Assembly (NCBI GenBank): GCA_964422185.1
Contig: CAYRAG010000013.1
Span: 1 to 39,947 of the forward strand
Reading direction: 5' to 3'
DNA: 39,947 nucleotides
DNA from: CALXCT01 sp964422185
Lineage (GTDB): Bacteria > Bacillota > Clostridia > Oscillospirales > Oscillospiraceae
The translations under genes were made by a program, and so were the position numbers. The notes beneath the pieces are model-generated. The model saw only the letters and a list, made by a program, of their open reading frames with translations, had not been told where the DNA came from and ran no database searches. Below, piece by piece: positions 1 to 8,703 of the stretch; position 1 is the stretch's first letter, and each line of letters starts with the position of its first letter.

Positions 1-48
1 CTCTTTTTTGCCTTTAACGCCTGTGGATTTGACGCTTACCGCGGCCTG

Positions 49-77
49 TTGTATTTTTCCCGGAGACCGGGTATAAT
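49..77 (+). promoter_or_regulatory. Sigma-A-type promoter of ymdB
   Basis: A -35 box TTGTAT (49-54) and a perfect -10 box TATAAT (72-77) are separated by 17 bases. The start codon of ymdB is 35 bases downstream of the -10 box. The spacer contains a small inverted repeat, CCCGG-N3-CCGGG. No experimental start is known. Confidence 0.7.
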
Positions 78-111
78 GGGCCCATCAGCGGGAAAGGGAG
101 GAGGTCTCCTC

Positions 112-891
112 ATGCGGTGCAATGTCCTTGCGGTGGGAGATGTGGTGGGCGAAGGCGGCCTGAATTTTCTGGAGCGGCATCTCCGGTCGCTGAAAAAACT
201 CTATCAGATTGACTTTACCGTCGTGAACGGGGAGAACGCCTCCGTGGTGGGCATCACGCCCGGGCAGGCGCAGCGGATCCTGGACGCGGGCGCGGATGTG
301 GTCACCCTGGGGAACCACACCTGGAACCGGCCGAAGATCGCCGAGTTCATGGCGCAGGACGCCCGGGTGCTCCGCCCCGCCAACTTCACGGAGAAAAACC
401 CCGGCCGGGGGTACGGCGTGTTTGACGGCCCGGAGGGGCTGCGCGTCGGGGTGCTGAACCTGATGGGCCGCGCGGAGATCCCCAACCATCTGGACAACCC
501 GTTTACCGCGGCGGATCGGATTCTCTCCGGCGCGGACGCGGACATCATCCTGGTGGACTTCCACGCCGAGGCCACCAGCGAGAAAGGCGCCATGGCGTGG
601 TATCTGGACGGCCGGGTGCAGGCGGTGTGGGGCACCCACACCCATGTGCCCACGGCGGACTGCCAGGTGCTGCCCCGGGGCACGGGCTTTGTCACGGATC
701 TGGGGATGACCGGGCCGTCCCTGTCCGTGCTGGGCGTGAAGCCGGAGCAGTCCATCAATCTGTTTCTGGGCGGGCTCCACCAGCGGTACCAGGAGGCGCC
801 GGGCCCCTGCAGGCTCAACAGCGTGCGCTTTGTCATCGACACCGGAACCCGGCGCTGTGTAGAGGCGGTCCGGGTGGATATCTGCGACTGA
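112..891 (+). CDS. ymdB: YmdB-family metallophosphoesterase (2',3'-cyclic nucleotide phosphodiesterase)
   Basis: The 259-residue protein belongs to the TIGR00282/YmdB family of cytoplasmic dinuclear-metal phosphoesterases, which hydrolyse 2',3'-cyclic nucleotides; in Bacillus the family member affects biofilm formation and motility. The metal-ligand pattern is visible: Asp10 in AVGD, Glu41-Asn42 in VNGEN, Asn68-His69 in GNHT, His151 in DFHAE, and His176 and His178 in GTHTH. The ATG at 112 is chosen because a strong GGGAGGAGG ribosome site lies just upstream, while the longer reading frame from 49 would start inside the promoter. The length matches the family. The next gene, miaB, has its own promoter, so co-transcription is possible but not required. 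In many Firmicutes ymdB lies near miaB and mutS, which fits this neighbourhood. Confidence 0.95.
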   Translation: MRCNVLAVGDVVGEGGLNFLERHLRSLKKLYQIDFTVVNGENASVVGITPGQAQRILDAGADVVTLGNHTWNRPKIAEFMAQDARVLRPANFTEKNPGRGYGVFDGPEGLRVGVLNLMGRAEIPNHLDNPFTAADRILSGADADIILVDFHAEATSEKGAMAWYLDGRVQAVWGTHTHVPTADCQVLPRGTGFVTDLGMTGPSLSVLGVKPEQSINLFLGGLHQRYQEAPGPCRLNSVRFVIDTGTRRCVEAVRVDICD

Positions 892-939
892 GGGCGGCCG
901 CGAACCGGGGAAAGAAATGCATTTCCGCACGCTCTTTCC

Positions 940-968
940 TTGTGTTTTCCCCGGGAAAATGCTAGAAT
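940..968 (+). promoter_or_regulatory. Promoter of miaB with palindromes
   Basis: A -35 box TTGTGT (940-945) and a -10 box TAGAAT (963-968) are 17 bases apart. The spacer is largely a perfect inverted repeat, TTTTCCC-C-GGGAAAA (945-959). A second 12-base palindrome, GAAATGCATTTC, lies at 914-925, just upstream of the -35 box. These may be operator sites. Confidence 0.6.
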
Positions 969-1021
969 AGGGCCATTCAGAAGTACCGCGGCACCGCGGC
1001 GCGGGGGAGGAGGAGCAGGGT

Positions 1022-2434
1022 TTGGACGGACAGTCCCGGCAGATTGCCCCGGAGGAGATTGAGAGACAACTGAACATCTGCCGGGAGATCGCCGCGACCT
1101 GGACGGGCCCGGACGGACCGCCCGCCGCCTTTGTGGACACCTACGGCTGCCAGCAGAACGAGGCGGACTCCGAGCGCCTGCGCGGCTACCTCCGGGAGAT
1201 GGGCTTCACTTTCACGAACCGGGAGGAGGACGCGGATCTGATCCTCATCAACACCTGCGCCGTCCGTGCGCACGCGGAACAGCGGGTTCTGGGCAATGTG
1301 GGGGCGCTGGTTCACACCAAGCGCCGCCATCCCGGCCAGATCATCTGCCTGTGCGGCTGCGCCGTGCAGCAGCCGGCCATGGCGGAGCGGATTCGCAAAT
1401 CGTACCGCCATGTGGATCTGGTGTTCGGCACCCACATGCTGTGGAAATTTCCGGAGCTGCTGCGGCAGTTCCTGGAGGACAGAGAGCGGGTGTTCGCCGT
1501 CCCGGACGGGGACGGAACCATCGCCGAGGGCATCCCCGCCGTCCGCCGGAGCGGCGTGAAGGCGTGGGTGTCCATCATGTACGGCTGCAACAACTTCTGC
1601 TCCTACTGCGTTGTCCCCTATGTCCGGGGCCGGGAGCGCAGCCGGAGGCCGGAGGACATCCTCGACGAGGTGGAGCGCCTGGCGGCGGAGGGCTGCCGGG
1701 ACATCACGCTGCTGGGGCAGAATGTGAACTCCTACGGCAGGGATCTGGGCGGCGGCACGGACTTCGCGGATCTGCTGGCGCGGGTGGACGCGGTGCCCGG
1801 CGACTTTCTGATCCGGTTTATGACCAGCCACCCCAAGGACGCGGGGGAGAAGCTGTTTGAGACCATGGCCCGGTGCGCCAAAGTGGCGCCCCATCTGCAC
1901 CTGCCGGTTCAGGCGGGCAGCGACCGGGTGCTGCGGGCCATGAACCGGGGCTACGACCGGGCGGGCTATCTGGCGAAAGTCCGGCGGGTGCGGGAGCTGA
2001 TCCCGGAGATCGTCCTGACCTCCGACATCATCGTCGGCTTCCCGGGCGAGACCCATGAGGAGTTTCTGGACACGCTCTCCCTGATCCGGGAGGTGGAGTA
2101 TGACGCCCTGTTCACTTTCCTCTTCTCCCCCCGGGACGGCACACCCGCCGCGGCCATGGACGACCCGCGGCCGAAAGAGGAGAAGCAGGCGGACTTCCAG
2201 ACCCTGGTGGAGGTGCAGAACGGGATCTCCGCACGGAAGCACGCCGCCTATGTGGGGCGTGTGGAGGAGGTTCTCGTGGACGGGCGGACAGACGACCCGG
2301 AGCACAACCTCAGCGCCCGCACCGCCGGAGGCCGGCTGGTGCACCTGTCCGGCGACCCGGCCCTGGTGGGCTCCCGGGTGCGCGCGCGCATCACGGACTC
2401 CTCCACCTGGGCGCTGTTCGGGACAGTGGAGTGA
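1022..2434 (+). CDS. miaB: tRNA-2-methylthio-N6-dimethylallyladenosine synthase MiaB
   Basis: This is a 470-residue radical-SAM methylthiotransferase that adds the 2-methylthio group to i6A37 of tRNAs reading UNN codons. Three parts are visible. The N-terminal UPF0004 domain carries the auxiliary-cluster cysteines (Cys43 in TYGCQQNEAD, then NTCAVR and CLCGCA). The radical-SAM core has the CxxxCxxC triad Cys189, Cys193 and Cys196 in YGCNNFCSYC, followed by VPYVRGRERSR. A C-terminal TRAM RNA-binding domain covers roughly the last 70 residues. The start is a TTG at 1022 behind a GGGGGAGGAGGAG ribosome site; no ATG lies nearby in frame. The VVPYVRGRE signature points to MiaB rather than MtaB or RimO. 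Confidence 0.96.
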   Translation: MDGQSRQIAPEEIERQLNICREIAATWTGPDGPPAAFVDTYGCQQNEADSERLRGYLREMGFTFTNREEDADLILINTCAVRAHAEQRVLGNVGALVHTKRRHPGQIICLCGCAVQQPAMAERIRKSYRHVDLVFGTHMLWKFPELLRQFLEDRERVFAVPDGDGTIAEGIPAVRRSGVKAWVSIMYGCNNFCSYCVVPYVRGRERSRRPEDILDEVERLAAEGCRDITLLGQNVNSYGRDLGGGTDFADLLARVDAVPGDFLIRFMTSHPKDAGEKLFETMARCAKVAPHLHLPVQAGSDRVLRAMNRGYDRAGYLAKVRRVRELIPEIVLTSDIIVGFPGETHEEFLDTLSLIREVEYDALFTFLFSPRDGTPAAAMDDPRPKEEKQADFQTLVEVQNGISARKHAAYVGRVEEVLVDGRTDDPEHNLSARTAGGRLVHLSGDPALVGSRVRARITDSSTWALFGTVE

Positions 2435-2509
2435 GACTCCCGTCCGGCGTCTCCCCGGTCTCAGGGGGAGAGGCGCGGATCACATCTTTTTTCAGGAGGT
2501 TTTCCAGAG

Positions 2510-3112
2510 ATGAGCAGCAAAGGAAAGCGGAAGGGAAAGCGTCAGCCGAAGCCGCGGCCCAAACAGGATGCCCAGGCGGTTCAGCAGGTGACCCCCCACC
2601 CCGTGCGAAACGCCCTGAAGGCGATCGGCGCGGTGCTCGTGGTCGCCATTATCATCTTTGTGGGGGCGATGTGGAGTAAAATCCCGGCGGAAGTGCCCAC
2701 CAACTTCGACGCGAACAACAACCCCACCTCGTTCATATCCAAAAATTTTCTGGTGGCCAGCCCCATTCTGGCGGCGATTTTATGGGTGATGGTGGCCATC
2801 GCCGCCACGGACAACCGGGTCTGGCGGATGCCGTTTAAGGTTCACGCGGAGCAGGGCAAGAAAGTGAACAGCATCATGAACAACACCATGGTGCTGCTCA
2901 GCGTGGAGCTGGAGGCGGTCTTCCTCATGCTGACCATCTCCATGGCGCTGAGCTGGAACCCCAGCGGGTATATCATGATGGGCTCCCTGGTGCTGATCAT
3001 CGGCACGGTGCTCGTCGGCTTCCTGATGGCCTATAACGCCAACGGCGGCAGAGGCGGCGGCGGGAGCACCGGCGGCATCACCACACCGCCCGGCGCCATC
3101 GGCCGGCGCTGA
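2510..3112 (+). CDS. DUF1648-containing membrane protein
   Basis: The 200-residue protein opens with a very basic tail of about 30 residues (KGKRKGKRQPKPRPK). Four likely membrane segments follow, near residues 36-56, 78-98, 122-144 and 150-172. Right after the first segment comes the DUF1648 signature, MWSKIPAEVPTNFDANNNP, in which a Trp-Pro-Pro pattern precedes a loop and the next helix. DUF1648 proteins are uncharacterised Firmicutes integral membrane proteins; some relatives (SdpI type) act in toxin immunity, but no such partner is visible here. The C-terminus is Gly-rich and polar. A CAGGAGG ribosome site lies before the ATG. The gene sits between miaB and mutS with short gaps and is probably co-transcribed with them. 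Its function is unknown. Confidence 0.85.
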   Translation: MSSKGKRKGKRQPKPRPKQDAQAVQQVTPHPVRNALKAIGAVLVVAIIIFVGAMWSKIPAEVPTNFDANNNPTSFISKNFLVASPILAAILWVMVAIAATDNRVWRMPFKVHAEQGKKVNSIMNNTMVLLSVELEAVFLMLTISMALSWNPSGYIMMGSLVLIIGTVLVGFLMAYNANGGRGGGGSTGGITTPPGAIGRR

Positions 3113-3148
3113 GCGCAGCGCGATTTCAGAGGGAAGGAGGGGGAATCC

Positions 3149-5752
3149 ATGGCGGATCTGACTCCCATGCGGCGCCAGTACTACCAGCTCAAGGAGCAGT
3201 ACCCCGACTGCATCCTCTTCTTCCGGCTGGGCGACTTCTATGAGATGTTTGACGACGACGCCGTCCTCGCGGCCCGGGAGCTGGATCTGACCCTGACCAC
3301 CCGGGACCGGGGCAAACCGAAAGAGGATCAGGCGCCCATGTGCGGCGTGCCGTACCACGCCTACCTCTCCTACCTGAGCAGGCTGATCAACAAGGGATAC
3401 AAGGTCGCCATCTGCGAGCAGATGGAGGATCCCGCCACCGCCAAGGGGCTGGTGGACCGGGATGTGATCCGCATTGTGACGCCCGGCACGGTGGTGGACG
3501 CCTCCATGCTGGAGGACGGCGAGAACAACTTTCTGTGCGCCGTCTATCTGGACGACGCGGGGGCGGGATTGTGTCTGTGCGACATCACCACCGGCCAGGT
3601 GCAGGCCACCGCGTTCCGCGGGCCGGAGCGGATGACCCACCTGCTCAACGAGCTGGGCAGATTCCACCCCAGAGAGGCGCTGCTGTCCGGCGCCGCGCTG
3701 GCGCAGCCCGAGCTGCGCAGTCTGCTGGAGGATCGGCTGGGCTGCCGCTGCGAGGACGGCGGAGAGGCGAGATTCGACCCGGAGCGGGCCAGGCAGACGG
3801 TGGAGCGGCAGTTTCGCAACGCGGGCGATCTGCCCGGGGACGCCGTGGAGGCGGTTCAGGCCGCCGGCGGCCTCATGGACTATCTGTACGAGACCCAGAA
3901 GACGGACTTGAGCCATATCAACACCATCACCTACTATACGGGCAGCCAGTTCATGGAGCTGGATCTCACCGCCCGGCAGACGCTGGAGCTGACGGAGACG
4001 CTGCGCACCAGAGAGAAGAAAGGCTCTCTGCTCTGGGTGCTGGATCGGACGAAAACCGCCATGGGCGGCCGGCTGCTGCGCACCTGGCTCGAGCAGCCGC
4101 TGCTCTCCCCGGCGGCGATTCACCGCCGGCTCAACGGCGTAAACGCGCTGACCGCGGACACGGTCACGCGGGAGGAGATCAGCCGGTGCCTGAAGGAGAT
4201 CACGGATCTGGAGCGGCTCATCGGGCGCATTGTGTACGGCGCCGCGGGCGGCCGGGATCTGGTGGCCCTGGCGGCCGGCCTGGGCCAGATCCCCCGGCTG
4301 CGGGAGCTGCTCGCCCCCCTGGACGCGCCGGTTTTCCGGGATCTGGAGACCCAGCTGAGCGATCTCTCCGAACTGAGAGAGCTCCTCGGCGCGGCGCTGG
4401 TGGACGAGCCCCCGTTCTCCGTCCGGGAGGGCGGCTTCATCCGCCCCGGGTACAATGACGATGTGGACGCGCTGCGCGCCCTGATGACCGGCGGCAGGGA
4501 GAGGGTCGCCTCCGTGGAGGCCAGGGAGAAAGAGCGCACCGGCATCCGCAATCTGAGAGTCGGGTTCAACAAGGTGTTCGGGTACTACCTCGAGGTGCCC
4601 AGATCCCAGGTCGGCCTGATTCCGGACGACTATGTCCGCAAGCAGACCACCGCCAACAACGAGCGGTACATCACCCAGGAACTCAAAGAGATGGAGCACG
4701 ACATCCTGTCCGCCCAGGACAGGGTGGTCGCGCTGGAATATGAGCTGTTCGTCCAGCTGCGCGAGCGGGTCTCCGCCCATGTGGGGGAGATTCAGCGCAC
4801 CGCCGCGGCCGTGGCGCAGATTGACGCGCTGACCTCTTTCGCCGCTGTGGCGGTGGAGCGGCACTACTGCATGCCGGAGGTGGATGACTCCGGGGTCATT
4901 GAGATCCGGGAGGGCCGCCACCCGGTGGTGGAGCAGACGCTGACGGACACGCTGTTCGTCCCCAACGACACCCGGATGGACGCCAGCGGGGACATGGTGG
5001 CCATCATCACCGGGCCCAACATGGCGGGCAAGTCCACCTACATGCGGCAGGTGGCGCTCATCTGCCTGATGGCGCAGATGGGCTCTTTCGTCCCGGCCAA
5101 ATCCGCCCGCCTGGGCGTGGTGGATCGGGTCTTCACCCGCATCGGCGCCAGTGACGATCTGGCCGGCGGCCAGTCCACCTTCATGGTGGAGATGAGCGAG
5201 GTGGCCGGCATCCTGAAAAACGCCACCTCCCGCTCCCTGCTGATCCTGGACGAGATCGGCCGGGGCACCAGCACCTACGACGGCATGGCCATCGCCCGGG
5301 CGGTGCTGGAGTACTGCGCGGACAAAAGGCGGCTGGGCTGCAAGACCCTGTTTGCCACGCACTACCATGAGCTGACGGTTCTGGAGGGCCAGCTGGCCGG
5401 GGTGAAGAACTACAACATCGCCGCCAAAAAGCGCGGGGGCGACATCATCTTCCTGCGCAAGATCGTCCGGGGCGGCGCGGATCAGAGCTACGGCGTGGAG
5501 GTGGCCAGGCTGGCCGGCGTGCCCGAGCGGGTGATCAGGCGGGCCAGGGAGATCCTCGCCGAGCTGGAGAACGGGGACAGAGCGTCCGGCGGCGGGGTGT
5601 CCGCCGCGGCGCCGGATCCGGCCGCCGACCAGCTGGGCTTTGGCGATCTGGCCGCCCGGGAGGCGGCGGAGCGCCTGCGCCAGGTGGATATCGACACCCT
5701 GACGCCCATTGAGGCGCTCAATCTCATTTACGAGCTCAAACGCGGTCTCTGA
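3149..5752 (+). CDS. mutS: DNA mismatch repair ATPase MutS
   Basis: The 867-residue MutS1-type protein recognises mismatches. The N-terminal domain has the mismatch-reading Phe-X-Glu motif, F30-Y31-E32 in LGDFYEMF, which separates repair MutS from MutS2. The connector, lever and clamp regions follow. The ABC-type ATPase carries Walker A GPNMAGKST (622-630), the signature region DDLAGGQSTFMVEM and Walker B LLILDEIGRGT with Asp701-Glu702, then the FATHYHEL switch. The C-terminal tail ends with a helical motif (PIEALNLIYELK) typical of the dimer/tetramer end. The ATG follows a GGAAGGAGGGGG ribosome site. mutL lies 68 bases downstream without a terminator, so mutSL is an operon. Length and motifs are complete. 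Confidence 0.98.
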   Translation: MADLTPMRRQYYQLKEQYPDCILFFRLGDFYEMFDDDAVLAARELDLTLTTRDRGKPKEDQAPMCGVPYHAYLSYLSRLINKGYKVAICEQMEDPATAKGLVDRDVIRIVTPGTVVDASMLEDGENNFLCAVYLDDAGAGLCLCDITTGQVQATAFRGPERMTHLLNELGRFHPREALLSGAALAQPELRSLLEDRLGCRCEDGGEARFDPERARQTVERQFRNAGDLPGDAVEAVQAAGGLMDYLYETQKTDLSHINTITYYTGSQFMELDLTARQTLELTETLRTREKKGSLLWVLDRTKTAMGGRLLRTWLEQPLLSPAAIHRRLNGVNALTADTVTREEISRCLKEITDLERLIGRIVYGAAGGRDLVALAAGLGQIPRLRELLAPLDAPVFRDLETQLSDLSELRELLGAALVDEPPFSVREGGFIRPGYNDDVDALRALMTGGRERVASVEAREKERTGIRNLRVGFNKVFGYYLEVPRSQVGLIPDDYVRKQTTANNERYITQELKEMEHDILSAQDRVVALEYELFVQLRERVSAHVGEIQRTAAAVAQIDALTSFAAVAVERHYCMPEVDDSGVIEIREGRHPVVEQTLTDTLFVPNDTRMDASGDMVAIITGPNMAGKSTYMRQVALICLMAQMGSFVPAKSARLGVVDRVFTRIGASDDLAGGQSTFMVEMSEVAGILKNATSRSLLILDEIGRGTSTYDGMAIARAVLEYCADKRRLGCKTLFATHYHELTVLEGQLAGVKNYNIAAKKRGGDIIFLRKIVRGGADQSYGVEVARLAGVPERVIRRAREILAELENGDRASGGGVSAAAPDPAADQLGFGDLAAREAAERLRQVDIDTLTPIEALNLIYELKRGL

Positions 5753-5820
5753 CCTCTGCCGCGGGCAGGGCGGGGAGACCGTGCGGTTTCCCACGACGAC
5801 AGGAGACGGGAGGTGTTCCT

Positions 5821-7689
5821 ATGCCGGGCATCCAGGTTCTGGATCCCCATGTGGCCGATCTCATCGCCGCCGGCGAGGTGGTGGAGCGGCCGGCCAGTGT
5901 GGTGAAAGAGCTGGCGGAGAACGCCATTGACGCCGGGGCATCCGCGGTGACCGTGGAGATCCAGCACGGCGGCATGTCCATGATCCGGGTGGCGGACAAC
6001 GGCTGCGGCATCCCCCGGGAGGAGCTGGCCACCGCGTTCCTGCGCCACGCCACCAGCAAGCTGCGCAGCCAGCGGGATCTGGAGGCGATCGGAACCCTGG
6101 GCTTCCGGGGCGAGGCGCTGGCGGCCATCGCCGCGGTCTCCCGCGTCACCGTCTTCTCCCGCCCCGCGGACGCGCCCCTGGGCGCGACATTGACGCTGGA
6201 CGGAGGCAGACCCGGCGCGGTGGAGGACGCGGGCTGTCCCCCCGGCACGACCATGGTGGTCCGGGATCTGTTTTTCAACACCCCCGCCCGCCTGAAATTC
6301 ATGAAGAAAGACTCGGCGGAGGGCGCGGCGGTGTTCGGCGTGGTGCAGCGTCTTGCGCTTTCCCACCCGGAGGTCTCGGTGAAATTTATCCGGGACGGCA
6401 AACAGGTTCTGCTCACCAGCGGCGACGGCAAACTGGAGTCCGCCGTCTACGCGGTGCTCGGCCGGGAATTCGCGCTGGGCATGATCCCGGTGCGCGGATC
6501 CGCCGAGGAGGTGTCCGTCGCCGGCTATGTCTCCCTGCCCGTCTGCTGCCGGGGCAGCCGCAACAACCAGTATTTCTTCGTCAACGGCCGCCATGTGAAA
6601 TCCGATATGCTGACCGCGGCGGTGGAGAACGCCTACGCCAACCAGAAGATGGTGGGCAGGTTCCCCAGCTGCGTCATCCATGTCACCACGCAGCTCAGCG
6701 CGGTGGATGTGAATGTCCACCCCGCAAAAACCGAGGTGAAATTCGGCAGCGAGCGCCAGGTGTTCAACGCGGTCTACTATACCGTGCGCTCCACGCTGGA
6801 GGAGGACACCAGCCGGCCGTCCCTGGAGATCCGGGAGCCGGCCAGAGCCGTCCCCGCCCAGGCGCCGCAGGCGCGGGGAGCCCGGGTGGACAGCGGTTCG
6901 GCCGGATCCGGAAGAGCGCAGACCCCGCCCCGGACAGGAACCTGGCAGAACGCGCCGGGCGGCGCCGCGACCTTCTCCCTTGTGACGGGCTCCCGCGCCG
7001 GGGGCACACAGATGGGACTGGATCTGAACGGCGCGGTTCCCCGGCCGGCGAAAGCGCCGGAACCCGAAAAGAGGCGGGAGAAGCCCGCCGGGACGATCCG
7101 GCCTGAGGCGCAGCGGGAGGAGGAAGTCCCCTGGCGGGTGGTCGGCGAGGTGCTCCACACCTACATCATCGTGGAGCAGGGCGACACGGTGATCTTCATC
7201 GACAAGCACGCGGCCCACGAGCGGATGAATTTCGACCGGATGAAAGCGGAGGGCTACCGGCCCATGGCCCAGATCCTGCTCACCCCCGTCGCGTTCACCC
7301 CCAGCGCGGAGGAGCAGGAGGCGCTGCTGAACCACCTGCCTCTGCTCTCGGAGTTCGGATTCGAGCTGGAGGACTTCGGCGGCGGCGCGCTTCTCGTCCG
7401 CCAGGTGCCGTCCGATGTGGACGAGCAGAACATCGAGTCCACGCTCACGGAGATCGCGGACAAACTGCTGATCACCGGCACCGCGGATCCCGGCGCGGCC
7501 CGGGACGATGTGCTCCACACCATGGCGTGCAAGGCGGCGATCAAGGGCGGCCAGAAAAACAGCCTGCCCGAGCTGGAGCGGGTGGCGGACGCGGTGATCC
7601 GCGGCGAGGTCAGGTACTGCCCCCACGGCAGACCCGTCTCCATCCAGCTGACCCGCGCCCAGCTGGAAAAACAGTTTAAGCGCACCTGA
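5821..7689 (+). CDS. mutL: DNA mismatch repair endonuclease MutL
   Basis: The 622-residue protein has an N-terminal GHKL ATPase, with ELAENAIDAGA at 30-39 and then ADNGCGIP and GTLGFRGEAL. A Pro/Ala/Arg-rich linker runs from about 335 to 430, followed by a C-terminal dimerisation/nuclease domain. The nuclease motif is Asp461-Lys-His-Ala-X2-Glu467-X4-Asp472, where the consensus is DQHA(X)2E(X)4E. The partner motifs ACKAAIK (569-575) and CPHGRP (600-605) are present, so this is the self-nicking type found in bacteria without MutH. The Lys462 and Asp472 substitutions are conservative but worth noting. The ATG follows a GGGAGG site. A strong hairpin just after the stop ends the mutSL operon. Confidence 0.97.
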   Translation: MPGIQVLDPHVADLIAAGEVVERPASVVKELAENAIDAGASAVTVEIQHGGMSMIRVADNGCGIPREELATAFLRHATSKLRSQRDLEAIGTLGFRGEALAAIAAVSRVTVFSRPADAPLGATLTLDGGRPGAVEDAGCPPGTTMVVRDLFFNTPARLKFMKKDSAEGAAVFGVVQRLALSHPEVSVKFIRDGKQVLLTSGDGKLESAVYAVLGREFALGMIPVRGSAEEVSVAGYVSLPVCCRGSRNNQYFFVNGRHVKSDMLTAAVENAYANQKMVGRFPSCVIHVTTQLSAVDVNVHPAKTEVKFGSERQVFNAVYYTVRSTLEEDTSRPSLEIREPARAVPAQAPQARGARVDSGSAGSGRAQTPPRTGTWQNAPGGAATFSLVTGSRAGGTQMGLDLNGAVPRPAKAPEPEKRREKPAGTIRPEAQREEEVPWRVVGEVLHTYIIVEQGDTVIFIDKHAAHERMNFDRMKAEGYRPMAQILLTPVAFTPSAEEQEALLNHLPLLSEFGFELEDFGGGALLVRQVPSDVDEQNIESTLTEIADKLLITGTADPGAARDDVLHTMACKAAIKGGQKNSLPELERVADAVIRGEVRYCPHGRPVSIQLTRAQLEKQFKRT

Positions 7690-7694
7690 AAGCG

Positions 7695-7742
7695 ACAGGG
7701 CGGTCTCCCGGCGGCATACGCCGCGGGGAGACCGCCCTGTTT
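7695..7742. terminator. Bidirectional terminator between mutL and dam
   Basis: A perfect 15-bp stem (7695-7709 with 7726-7740; arm ACAGGGCGGTCTCCC) encloses a loop with a further small GGCGG/CCGCC stem and is followed by TTT. It lies between the converging mutL and dam genes and can serve both. Confidence 0.85.
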
Positions 7743-7751
7743 GGGATCCGC

Positions 7752-8582
7752 TCAGTAGTTTGTGATGATGACCTCTTCCCCGGAGCGCCGGGACGCGTCG
7801 CGGTTGATCTGGCGCCGGACGCTCACCCGCTGCATGGGGAAGCCGCGGTACAGCTCGCGCACGAGGGGGACATCGTGGTTGCTCAGCATGGCTTTGACGC
7901 CTTTCCCGGCCAGGGAGCGGAACAGATCCGCCAGCCTCCGGTGATCCGCCGGGGAGAAGCCGTCTTTCGTGTAGTCCGTGAAATTCGCCGTGTCGTTGAG
8001 GGGCACATAGGGGGAGTCGAAGTAGACAAAATCGCCGCGCTGGAGATCGGCGCAGGCGGTCTCAAAATCCTCCTGCCGGATCTCGACCTCGCACTGCCTC
8101 AGGTAGCGGCCGATGTTCCGGAGATTCTCCCCGCTGACGGACGCCCCGGTGCGCCGGTTGTTGTACGGGACATTGAACCGCCCCCGGGCGTTCACCCGGT
8201 AGAGGCCGTTGTAGCAGTGCTTGTTGAGCCAGATCATGAGCGCCGCGCACTCCGCGTCCAGCCGGCGCTGCGCAATCCGTTCGTTGTACCTGTCCCGGAC
8301 GGCGTAATAGCGCTCCCGGTCGCAGGGGACACGGTCGAGGTCGTTTACCGCCCGGATGACGGCGTCCGCGTCCTGCTTCAGCTGCCGGTACACATTGATC
8401 AGCTGAGCGTTGGTGTCGCTGATCACCGCCCGCTCCGGCTGGATCTCCAGCAGCAGGGCGCCGCCCCCGACGAACGGCTCGTAGTATCTTTCGTAGCGCT
8501 CCGGGAGACGCGCTTTCAGCCGGCTGAGCAGCTGCGTCTTCCCGCCCGCCCATTTGACGAACGGGCTCGTCCTGAACTCCAT
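7752..8582 (-). CDS. dam: Dam-type DNA adenine-N6 methyltransferase (class D12)
   Basis: The 276-residue protein is a D12-class (alpha-group) N6-adenine methylase of the Dam/DpnIIA family, expected to methylate GATC. Motif X plus SAM-binding motif I appear as SPFVKWAGGKTQLL (6-19) and YEPFVGGGALLLE. The catalytic motif IV is D189-S-P-Y in FDSPYVPL, whereas the usual form is DPPY. A downstream FTDYTKDGF segment matches the family. I chose the ATG at 8582 because a GGGTGA ribosome site precedes it and the length matches Dam; an in-frame ATG at 8603 is the alternative. The longer frame up to 8831 would run through a terminator hairpin and into ileS. No restriction partner is next to it, so it looks like an orphan methylase; it faces the mutSL operon. 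Confidence 0.9.
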   Translation of the reverse strand: MEFRTSPFVKWAGGKTQLLSRLKARLPERYERYYEPFVGGGALLLEIQPERAVISDTNAQLINVYRQLKQDADAVIRAVNDLDRVPCDRERYYAVRDRYNERIAQRRLDAECAALMIWLNKHCYNGLYRVNARGRFNVPYNNRRTGASVSGENLRNIGRYLRQCEVEIRQEDFETACADLQRGDFVYFDSPYVPLNDTANFTDYTKDGFSPADHRRLADLFRSLAGKGVKAMLSNHDVPLVRELYRGFPMQRVSVRRQINRDASRRSGEEVIITNY

Positions 8583-8627
8583 ACACGCGTCACCCGCTTT
8601 CATGACAGAGGATTCCGGGGCGGCAGA

Positions 8628-8663
8628 AGGCCCCGTTTCTGCGTGACGCGGGAAACGGGGCCT
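8628..8663 (-). terminator. Hairpin after ileS, ahead of dam
   Basis: A perfect 12-bp stem (AGGCCCCGTTTC with GAAACGGGGCCT) encloses a loop that can fold further (GCG/CGC). On the minus strand it lies 40 bases past the ileS stop and is followed by only a few T residues (TTCT). It may be a terminator that lowers read-through into dam. Confidence 0.6.
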
Positions 8664-8703
8664 GTTCAGCTTCAGACGGCCTGGGGAGAGCGCGGGCGCT
8701 TTG

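Noticed and set aside
2780..5794. A 1004-codon open frame on the minus strand across mutS
   Set aside because: It is antisense to an intact mutS, has no recognisable motif or ribosome site, and such long shadow frames are expected in GC-rich genes.
8670..8681. TTCAGACGGC, like the Neisseria DNA uptake sequence, also near 39807, with variants near 27808 and 33645
   Set aside because: Only two exact copies were noticed in 40 kb and the organism is a Firmicute, so coincidence is more likely.
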